Shown in pieces: positions 32,706-39,596 of a stretch of 60,778 bases of DNA. The stretch spans positions 1-60,778 of the forward strand of contig JAWUYY010000038.1 in the NCBI GenBank assembly GCA_034110565.1, in the 5' to 3' direction. The notes under the pieces were generated by a model that was given only the letters and a program-made list of their open reading frames with translations, was not told where the DNA came from and ran no database searches. The translations under genes and the position numbers were made by a program. Each line of letters begins with the position of its first letter. The first letter of the stretch is position 1. Source of the DNA: Bermanella sp034110565. GTDB taxonomy: Bacteria > Pseudomonadota > Gammaproteobacteria > Pseudomonadales > Oceanobacteraceae.

Positions 32706-34969
32706 CTCAGGCAGCATTTACTATTGGTTTAGTCGGTAACCCAAATTGTGGTAAAACCACTTTATTTAATTCATTGGCGGGTACTCGTCAGCGTGTGGGT
32801 AATTGGCCTGGGGTGACGGTAGAACGTAAAAGCGGCACATATCATCACTCTGGGATCGAATATGAGGTCGTGGACTTACCCGGTACATATAGTGTTATAG
32901 CGGACACCCATGGTGATTCTTTAGATGAGCAAATTGCACAGCAGTTTATTTTAAATAAAGAAGCAGACCTCATTATCAATGTATTAGATGCCTCCAGCTT
33001 GGAACGTGGTTTGTATTTAACTTCGCAATTGTATGATGCAGGCATTCCTATGATTGTGGCTTTGAATATGGTGGATGTGGCCCATAGCAAAGGTCTGCAT
33101 TTAGATCATGAAGCATTAGCAGAAAAGCTGGGATGTCCGGTTATCCCGTTAGTGGCATCTCGTGGCGACGGCCTAATGAATCTCATGGATACTGTGGAAT
33201 CCCATGTACATAAAGAAACTAAGTTATCTCGACCTTATAAATTCTCTGACTCAATAGAGTCCACCCTTAAGTCCTTAAGTAATCACTTAATACAAAAAGA
33301 CCCAGCGAGTTCAGGGTTATTGGCAACGCTATTATTAGAGCAAAATCGATTGCCGGAGAATTTTAAGGCGGATACGACCGAAGCGTCACAATTACAGTTG
33401 ATCCAGTCGCGCTATGACTGGGTTGATCAAGTCTGCCAAGACGTCATTACTGCAAACCCAAAAGTGCGTAAAACACTAGGTGAACGCATTGATGACATTG
33501 TACTTAACCGTGTTTTAGCATTGCCTATTTTTCTTGGGGTAATGTATTTATTGTTTTTATTCTCTATAAATTTTGGCAGTGCATTCATTGATTTTTTTGA
33601 TATGACGGCAGCGGCTATATTCGTAGAAACCCCACGTTGGATCTTAATGTCTCTGGGTTCCCCTGACTGGCTAACCACCTTTTTGGCTGATGGCGTAGGT
33701 GGAGGGGTGCAGCTAGTGGCTAGCTTTATTCCTGTTATTGCCGCGTTATTTTTAGCGCTATCCTTTCTTGAAGATGTGGGCTACATGGCCCGTGCGGCCT
33801 TTATTATTGATCGTATGATGCGTTCATTAGGTTTGCCTGGAAAAGCCTTTGTACCTTTGATTGTAGGCTTTGGTTGTAATGTACCTTCTGTGATGGCCAC
33901 TAGAACCTTGAACCGAGAAGGGGATCGGTTGGTTACGACTCTGATGGCGCCATTCATGTCTTGTGGTGCGCGCTTAACCGTTTATGCACTATTTGCGGCA
34001 GCGTTCTTTCCAGAAAATGGACAAAATATTGTATTTGCTTTGTATTTGACTGGTATAGCGGTCGCCGTGTTTACGGCATTTTTGTTGCGCCGATTCATGC
34101 TACCGGCTCAAGACAGCTCGTTTATTATGGAGTTGCCACCGTATTTATTACCCACATCACGTAACTTAATTATGCATACTTGGCATCGTCTTAAAGGGTT
34201 TGTGATGCGCGCTGGTAAGGCTATTGTGGCCGTAGTGATTGTGTTAAATGTATTGAATTCGGTGGGCACGGATGGCACCTTTGGTAATGAAAACCAAGAA
34301 AACTCGGTGTTATCTGAGGTGGGTAAAGCCATTACCCCAATCTTTACACCCATGGGGATCCAAGAAGATAACTGGCCTGCCACCGTGGGTATCTTTACCG
34401 GTTTGTTTGCTAAAGAAGTGGTGGTTGGGACTCTAGATGCGCTTTATTCAAAAGGCACGAGCGATGATGAGCCGTTTAATTTTATTGATGCTATTTCAGA
34501 TGCTGTCGCGACTATTCCTGTGAACGTGATGGATGTGTTAGGTAACTTAACGGATCCACTAGGACTGGACTTAGGTGATCTTAGTGATACACAAACCATA
34601 GCGGCCAGCCAAGAAATTCAATTGACGACATTAGAGGCCTTGCAGACCTTCTTTGTTACCCCTTGGGCGGCATTCAGTTATTTATTATTTATTTTGCTTT
34701 ATATGCCTTGTGTGGCGACCATTGGCGCAATCATGAAGGAGCATGGCAACTTTTGGGCGGGGTTTAGCTTGCTATGGTCTTGCAGTATTGCTTATGTGCT
34801 AGCAGTTGGTTTTTACCAGCTTGCAACTTGGCAGGAACATCCAGTTTATTCAAGTGTTTGGCTTGTTTGTTTAACCGTATGGCAGGTGGTGCTGGCGGCC
34901 TTGATGTTACGTTCAGGTAAAAAACAGGCGGGAAGAGAAAACCTTATTCCTATGGTCGAAGTGAGATAA
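32702..34969 (+). CDS. feoB: Ferrous iron transporter FeoB
   Basis: This 755-residue inner-membrane Fe(II) transporter has an N-terminal G-protein domain (G1 GNPNCGKTTLFN, G3 DLPGTYS, G4 NMVD), a helical GDI domain, and two Gate regions with conserved Cys (GFGCNVPSVMATRT, FMSCGARLTVYALF, LLYMPCVATIGAI). The ATG at 32702 overlaps the feoA stop. No feoC follows, as in many non-enteric bacteria. A terminator comes after it. Confidence 0.96.
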   Translation: MTQAAFTIGLVGNPNCGKTTLFNSLAGTRQRVGNWPGVTVERKSGTYHHSGIEYEVVDLPGTYSVIADTHGDSLDEQIAQQFILNKEADLIINVLDASSLERGLYLTSQLYDAGIPMIVALNMVDVAHSKGLHLDHEALAEKLGCPVIPLVASRGDGLMNLMDTVESHVHKETKLSRPYKFSDSIESTLKSLSNHLIQKDPASSGLLATLLLEQNRLPENFKADTTEASQLQLIQSRYDWVDQVCQDVITANPKVRKTLGERIDDIVLNRVLALPIFLGVMYLLFLFSINFGSAFIDFFDMTAAAIFVETPRWILMSLGSPDWLTTFLADGVGGGVQLVASFIPVIAALFLALSFLEDVGYMARAAFIIDRMMRSLGLPGKAFVPLIVGFGCNVPSVMATRTLNREGDRLVTTLMAPFMSCGARLTVYALFAAAFFPENGQNIVFALYLTGIAVAVFTAFLLRRFMLPAQDSSFIMELPPYLLPTSRNLIMHTWHRLKGFVMRAGKAIVAVVIVLNVLNSVGTDGTFGNENQENSVLSEVGKAITPIFTPMGIQEDNWPATVGIFTGLFAKEVVVGTLDALYSKGTSDDEPFNFIDAISDAVATIPVNVMDVLGNLTDPLGLDLGDLSDTQTIAASQEIQLTTLEALQTFFVTPWAAFSYLLFILLYMPCVATIGAIMKEHGNFWAGFSLLWSCSIAYVLAVGFYQLATWQEHPVYSSVWLVCLTVWQVVLAALMLRSGKKQAGRENLIPMVEVR

Positions 34970-34988
34970 GATTTAATTTTTTGTATTA

Positions 34989-35034
34989 AGCCCAAATCAT
35001 GAATATGATTTGGGCTTTTTTTTTGCTCATTTTT
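34989..35034. terminator. Terminator after feoB
   Basis: AAGCCCAAATCAT and ATGATTTGGGCTT arms around a 3-base loop are followed by nine T residues. On the minus strand the tail is weaker, but it may still help end the SirB2-like gene. Confidence 0.93.
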
Positions 35035-35042
35035 AGCACAAC

Positions 35043-35441
35043 TTACATTAAGCTAAAAAGACCAAGAGGATGGTGCGTACGTGCAATGGTGGTCATGAGT
35101 AATACACATGCGATAGCCGCGGCAAAATAGCTGCGCTGTTTCATGCCTGATGTGCTTTTCATGGTCATAACACCGAACCCGATATAGCCCACAAGCAGAA
35201 TCAACTTGGTGGTCAACCAAGCTTGTGCGACGGGGTATTGAGAGGTGGCAAACATTAATAAAACACCGGTTAAAAGCAGCAGTGTATCGATAGAGTGAGC
35301 ACTGATTTTCACCGCTATTTTATTCTGCCATTGTTTTTGCAGTAATTGCGAGACGGCACGAACGGTGAAAAAAATAATACTGATGACCACAAGCATCAAG
35401 TGACTGTGCTTAAGTGGAATATATAGAGATTCTAAAGCCAT
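35043..35441 (-). CDS. SirB2 family membrane protein
   Basis: This 132-residue protein has four predicted membrane helices and the SirB2 pattern: KHSHLMLVVISIIFFTVRA, HSIDTLLLLTGVLLM and TTKLILLVGYIGFGVMTMK. SirB2 proteins are of unknown biochemical function despite an old link to invasion gene regulation in Salmonella. AGGA lies about 6 bases before the ATG. It is divergent from a Fur-controlled gene. Confidence 0.85.
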   Translation of the reverse strand: MALESLYIPLKHSHLMLVVISIIFFTVRAVSQLLQKQWQNKIAVKISAHSIDTLLLLTGVLLMFATSQYPVAQAWLTTKLILLVGYIGFGVMTMKSTSGMKQRSYFAAAIACVLLMTTIARTHHPLGLFSLM

Positions 35442-35473
35442 AGCGCTTCCTAGCTAATTTTATGAGTTGTTGC

Positions 35474-35515
35474 TTGACAATTAAGCCTTTAAATATTTAA
35501 ATGATAATCATTATC
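35474..35515 (+). promoter_or_regulatory. Strong sigma-70 promoter overlapped by a Fur box
   Basis: TTGACA (35474-35479) is a perfect -35; 17 bases later TTAAAT (35497-35502) is the -10. Positions 35497-35515 match 16 of 19 bases of the Fur consensus, including an uninterrupted 16-base right part. Fur bound here would block the -10 directly. The ATG of the next gene is 25 bases downstream. Confidence 0.85.
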
Positions 35516-35539
35516 ATCTAGATACAAAAAAGGATTGCC

Positions 35540-36019
35540 ATGAAAAACCCACAAAATATACAGGATGTTATGAAGGATTGGGAATCTTATACGCTCTTAG
35601 CTGATGATCTATATCATCAGCAAGAGTATAAGCAGGCCAGTAAAACCTTTTCAAAGAGTGTTGATTTAATTGAACCCTGGCTTGAGAAAGCAGAAAAGGA
35701 TGCCAATAAAATTATGCATCTATTTGTTTTATCCTGCCATAACACCGCGCATGCACTGAACCAGTCAGGCCGTAATAAAGAAGCGGAGTATTACTATAGT
35801 CATGCACACTTTCGACTGCTGAGCTTAATTAGCCGACCCAAGCGCTCAGCTCGCATCATGGAAAATGCCGTCTATGAGTTAAAGATTACCCTGAGTCAGC
35901 TTAAATATTTTCTATTATCTATGGATAAACAGCAGTTAGCGGGCAATATCCATGAAGAAAGCGTGAGAGTATTGCGTCAGAGTTATGTGGAATATGTTGA
36001 TGATGTATTTACAGTATAG
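35540..36019 (+). CDS. Fur-regulated TPR-like protein of unknown function
   Basis: This 159-residue soluble helical protein has a tetratricopeptide-like layout (WESYTLLADDLYHQQEYKQASKTFSKSVDLI, then FVLSCHNTAHALNQSGRNKEAEYYYSHAHFRLL). The SCHNxA signature and length recall the uncharacterised DUF2753 family of Vibrio, but I give that only as a resemblance. AAGGA precedes the ATG by 6 bases. A near-perfect Fur box covers its promoter, so it should be induced by iron starvation. It has no metal-binding motif that I can identify. Confidence 0.75.
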   Translation: MKNPQNIQDVMKDWESYTLLADDLYHQQEYKQASKTFSKSVDLIEPWLEKAEKDANKIMHLFVLSCHNTAHALNQSGRNKEAEYYYSHAHFRLLSLISRPKRSARIMENAVYELKITLSQLKYFLLSMDKQQLAGNIHEESVRVLRQSYVEYVDDVFTV

Positions 36020-36068
36020 GTAAAGGCATAACAGCCTTTACCTTTTAAGTTCGATCAAAACGAGGGGG

Positions 36069-36356
36069 TTAGTAGCTCACCGCACCCATCTGAAATAGAT
36101 CGGCTTCAAAATGCACGTGATATTGCAGTTTTTGTTTTTTGGCTTCAATCAGTAATTCATCGCTGCACAGCTGGCTTAAGCGCTGAGTGAGTAAGGCGTG
36201 ATGGACAAGAGATATCTCACGTTCAGATAAATCCTTGGCCTCTTGTGCGCTAAAAATATGGTTGCGAATCAACTCCCTACGCCAAGCGGAGGTATCATTT
36301 TCATTAACCATGATTTGCTGAACAATTGTACTGACCATCGGGTTTATATTTGGCAT
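36069..36356 (-). CDS. Small conserved hypothetical protein
   Basis: This 95-residue protein without signal peptide or membrane helix belongs to no recognised family (WRRELIRNHIFSAQEAKDLSE, HHALLTQRLSQLC). The ATG has a strong AGGAGG 6 bases upstream, which supports it being real. It is convergent with the Fur-regulated gene. Confidence 0.65.
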   Translation of the reverse strand: MPNINPMVSTIVQQIMVNENDTSAWRRELIRNHIFSAQEAKDLSEREISLVHHALLTQRLSQLCSDELLIEAKKQKLQYHVHFEADLFQMGAVSY

Positions 36357-36660
36357 TGATGCCTCCTATAAGTGGACTGTGAGACTTCAATGTAGAAGTA
36401 ACTGGCGGGACTCTCCAGATAAATTTAGTGCTCATAAGCGAATAGTCTAAAGCGCACTATTTTAGTGAGTTATCTTCATATTCACTCAGTAAACTTGTAC
36501 CGTTGAACCAACTAAAGCGTTATTTCAGAAATTTAATTAAAAATTCCAGTGAAAATGGCAGCAAAGTCTTGAGTATCCTTGCTTTGGTGTTGGGTTTTTC
36601 GCTATAAAGAAGCCCCTTTGGCGATAGCCCAGGGTCACAATAATAAAAAGAGAACTCACA
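36357..36660. other. 304-base divergent intergenic region
   Basis: No gene is seen. A possible promoter for the plus-strand gene is TTGCTT (36579-36584), 18 bases, TATAAA (36603-36608). Nothing else stands out. Confidence 0.5.
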
Positions 36661-37221
36661 ATGAGAACAATCCTTAGTATTTTTTTAATAGCCATGATCA
36701 GCATGGTATCTCACGCAAAAGAAGTTGCCGGTGTTAATTTACCTGACAGTCTTAATGCACAGAATCATCCGCTTGCATTAAATGGTGTTGGCATTCGTTC
36801 TAAGTTTTTTATGGATATTTATGCCGCTGGTTTGTATTTGAGCGAAAGCTCTCAAGAAGCTAAATCTATTATTGATCAAGACAAGCCAATGGCGTTACGT
36901 CTGCATATTACGTCTGGTCTATTGAGCTCAGATAAAATGGAGTCAGCTACTCGTGAAGGCTTTGAAAAATCAACTGGTGGTAATACAGCTGAAATAAAAG
37001 ACACCATCGATACCTTCATTGCGACCTTCAAAGAAGACATCATAGAGAACGATGTATTTGACTTCGTTTATGTACCAAGTGTAGGTGTGGATGTGTTTAA
37101 AAATGGTGAATTAAAGACTACGGTTAAAGGTCTCGTATTTAAACAGGCTTTATTTGGTATTTGGTTGTCAGATGATGCAGTACAAGATGATTTAAAAGAA
37201 GGTTTGTTAGGAAGTCTTTAG
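36661..37221 (+). CDS. Chalcone isomerase-like periplasmic protein
   Basis: This 186-residue protein begins with a signal peptide (ILSIFLIAMISMVSHA, cleavage near residue 19). The mature part has the chalcone-isomerase-like fold pattern common in gammaproteobacteria: LNGVGIRSKFFMDIYAAGLYL, MALRLHITSGLLS, VYVPSVGVDVFKNG and FKQALFGIWLSDDAVQDDLKEGLLG. These bacterial proteins probably bind fatty acids or similar ligands rather than isomerise chalcone. It ends at a terminator. Confidence 0.87.
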   Translation: MRTILSIFLIAMISMVSHAKEVAGVNLPDSLNAQNHPLALNGVGIRSKFFMDIYAAGLYLSESSQEAKSIIDQDKPMALRLHITSGLLSSDKMESATREGFEKSTGGNTAEIKDTIDTFIATFKEDIIENDVFDFVYVPSVGVDVFKNGELKTTVKGLVFKQALFGIWLSDDAVQDDLKEGLLGSL

Positions 37222-37227
37222 TATAGT

Positions 37228-37258
37228 AAAAGGCCAATCATAGTGATTGGCCTTTTTT
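37228..37258. terminator. Bidirectional terminator
   Basis: AAAAGGCCAATCA and TGATTGGCCTTTT arms around TAG are followed by T residues. It separates the chalcone-isomerase-like gene from the convergent histidine kinase gene, and the last bases touch the kinase stop codon. Confidence 0.93.
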
Positions 37259-38921
37259 AGGTCCACTTTAGAAGTGCATCTTTCAGTAGGCCAAGCTTGA
37301 TCGGTTTACTGAGAAAATCATTCATCCCTGCGTCAAAACATTCTTTCTTTTCTTGGTCGGTTACCCCTGCAGTGAGTGCGATAATAGGGGTGCTTTTAAT
37401 ATTTTGTTGTTGACGAATATTTCGAGTGGCTTGAAATCCATCAACAATAGGCATTTGGCAATCCATTAATACAATGCTGTAAGTCGAAGTGTTAAGTGCA
37501 TTAATCGCTTCTTGACCATTACTGCATATGTCGAATTCATAACCAAGACGTTTCAACATGGCTGAAATCACTATTTGGTTGGTTTGGTTATCTTCTGCTA
37601 CCAATATTCTTTTCTGCGCTATGGGAGCATGCCCTGTGTTGCGTTCCACTGTTTGGGTTACGGTTGGCGAGCCTGCTGCTAGATTAACGGTAAATATAAA
37701 AGTAGAGCCTTCATTTAATTGGCTCTCAACGCGAATTTCCCCACCCATTAATTCGATAAGACGTTTGGTAATCTGCAGGCCTAATCCTGTGCCACCATAT
37801 TTACGAGTGGTGGACGAATCTACCTGAGTAAAGGCTTCAAATAATGACTGTATTTTGTTTTGTGGAATACCAATGCCAGAATCGCTAACTGTAAACTCTA
37901 ACAAAATACTAGGTTGGTTTTGTAAGCAGCGTACATCAATGTGAATACCACCTTGGCTGGTGAATTTTAAGCTATTACTAATTAGGTTTAATAGGATCTG
38001 TTTGATGCGAAGCGGATCACCGTTTAAATATTTTGGAATATTGGGGTCTAATTTAAACGTGTACTTAAGGTTTTTGTCTTTTAGTTGCGCAATAAATATA
38101 TTGCCTAAAGATTCGCATATTTCATTGAGTGAAAAATCGATACTTTCTAATTCGAGTTTTCTAGCCTCTATTTTGGAGAAGTCCAGTATGTCATTGATGA
38201 TGCTTAATAAGGCGTCACCAGATTTTTCGATGGTTTGTACGTATACCGCTTGTTCATTTGTTAGGCTGGTCTGTGCCAGTATGTCGGCAATACCAATGAT
38301 GCCGTTTAGCGGGGTGCGAATCTCATGGCTCATGTGTGCTAAAAATTGAGATTTGGCTTCTGAGGCCGCCGCCGCTGTGCGACTTTCTTGCTCGGCGAGC
38401 ATAATTTGTTTTTGTAAATCGACCGCGTGACGAATATCGCGATAAGAGCGCAAGGCATTGAGCAATGCCATACGTAATTTATGGGCGGTAATATCAGTCT
38501 TACTTAAATAATCATTAATGTCGTAGTCTTGAAATACGGACTCTTCAGGGGCTGCGCCGGGCTGGCCTGTACGAATAAGTAAGCGTATTTCATTATTGCT
38601 ATACACATTACGAATGTGATTAACCAGTTGCAAGCCTGCGTCGTCGGTTTCCATTACAACATCGACCAAAGCAACCGCTACGTTGTCATGTTCACCAAGG
38701 TAATCGATGGCTTCTTTGGCACTTAATGCACTAATGAGCTCAATAGGGTGGCCGTCAAAACGGAATCCACGCAATACCATTTTGGTTAATTGATGTACGT
38801 ATTCATCATCGTCAACCACAAGGATTTGATAGTGATATTTACTATCGCTTGATTCAGTCGTAGATTTGTCAGAGCTGCTTTCAATTTCGTCACCGAAAAG
38901 CAGATCATCACCTGGACTCAT
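37257..38921 (-). CDS. Soluble hybrid histidine kinase (REC-HisKA-HATPase-REC)
   Basis: This 554-residue protein without membrane segment or PAS domain comprises an N-terminal receiver (about residues 31-150, phospho-acceptor Asp87, Lys141), a HisKA dimerisation helix with SHEIRTPLNG (His199), and a HATPase domain (N-box around Asn312-Asn316, DSGIG 347-351, GGTGLGL 376-382). A C-terminal receiver spans about 437-554 (Asp487, Lys539). The input must arrive through the N-terminal receiver, so it works inside a phosphorelay. GGAG precedes the ATG. A single-receiver protein is encoded 77 bases upstream on the same strand. Confidence 0.92.
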   Translation of the reverse strand: MSPGDDLLFGDEIESSSDKSTTESSDSKYHYQILVVDDDEYVHQLTKMVLRGFRFDGHPIELISALSAKEAIDYLGEHDNVAVALVDVVMETDDAGLQLVNHIRNVYSNNEIRLLIRTGQPGAAPEESVFQDYDINDYLSKTDITAHKLRMALLNALRSYRDIRHAVDLQKQIMLAEQESRTAAAASEAKSQFLAHMSHEIRTPLNGIIGIADILAQTSLTNEQAVYVQTIEKSGDALLSIINDILDFSKIEARKLELESIDFSLNEICESLGNIFIAQLKDKNLKYTFKLDPNIPKYLNGDPLRIKQILLNLISNSLKFTSQGGIHIDVRCLQNQPSILLEFTVSDSGIGIPQNKIQSLFEAFTQVDSSTTRKYGGTGLGLQITKRLIELMGGEIRVESQLNEGSTFIFTVNLAAGSPTVTQTVERNTGHAPIAQKRILVAEDNQTNQIVISAMLKRLGYEFDICSNGQEAINALNTSTYSIVLMDCQMPIVDGFQATRNIRQQQNIKSTPIIALTAGVTDQEKKECFDAGMNDFLSKPIKLGLLKDALLKWT

Positions 38922-38998
38922 TAGATTCTCCCTAACCCAATATGTGGGTCTTAGAATTATAGACCCAAGTTATTTAATAATGTGTGGTAAGCACGCCA

Positions 38999-39442
38999 TT
39001 ATACCGGTTTTGCGATGGCGTTCTGTTGATTGATCCATAATTCTAGAATGCTACTGAGGTCTTTTAGTTTAAAAGGTTTACCCATGAAGTCATCCATGTC
39101 CGCATCAAAGCAAGCTTGTTTGTTACTGTCACGTACATCAGCTGTTAAGGCGATAATAGGGGTGCGAGCCTGGCTTTGTTCTTTTTCATATTGGCGGATG
39201 TGTTTAGTGCATTCTAAGCCGCTCATGACTGGAAGCATGCAGTCCATGAGCACGCAGTTGAATGTATGCTGGGTAAAGAGTTCTAGGCCTTGCTCAGCTG
39301 TTTCAGCCCAAAATACACGACACTCTAATTTAAGCAGTTGCTGTTCTAGTACCAAATAATTAATGGCGTTATCTTCAACGACTAATATAGTGGCATCACG
39401 CAAGGGGCTGAGAGGGTCTTGAGTCGTTGTGTCTTGGCTCAT
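38999..39442 (-). CDS. Single-domain response regulator
   Basis: This 147-residue protein consists of one CheY-like receiver: ILVVEDNAINYLVLEQQL, phospho-acceptor Asp67 in VLMDCMLPVMSG, the Thr in IIALTADV and the conserved Lys122. It has no DNA-binding or enzymatic output domain. Being 77 bases upstream of the hybrid kinase, it likely shares the transcript and could donate or accept phosphate in the same relay. No HPt protein is encoded in the window. Confidence 0.9.
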   Translation of the reverse strand: MSQDTTTQDPLSPLRDATILVVEDNAINYLVLEQQLLKLECRVFWAETAEQGLELFTQHTFNCVLMDCMLPVMSGLECTKHIRQYEKEQSQARTPIIALTADVRDSNKQACFDADMDDFMGKPFKLKDLSSILELWINQQNAIAKPV

Positions 39443-39555
39443 GAGGGGGTTTCCATCTCAATTTATGACAGTTGTGTTTATGCACTGACTGAAAATGACT
39501 CATATAGATGTATTAACTATGGCAAAGACTGGAAAGAATGCCAGCTAGTAGGGGT

Positions 39556-39586
39556 AATATTTCAAGCCCTATGGGCTTGAAATATT
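39556..39586. repeat. Perfect 14-bp inverted repeat downstream of the Lon-like gene
   Basis: Two 14-base arms (39556-39569 and 39573-39586) pair perfectly around a TAT loop, flanked by G-rich (plus strand) stretches rather than a U-run. It lies 10 bases past the stop of the Lon-like gene on the minus strand. It may be a transcript-stabilising or terminating hairpin. Confidence 0.8.
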
Positions 39587-39596
39587 GAGGGGAGGC

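Noticed and set aside
36550..36580. Sigma-54-like TGGCA sequence upstream of the chalcone-isomerase-like gene
   Set aside because: The required GC at the -12 position is missing at the correct spacing.
38945..38967. 7-bp inverted repeat with 9-base loop between the REC-only gene and the hybrid kinase gene
   Set aside because: It is short, has no U-run, and does not justify separating the two genes into different transcripts.
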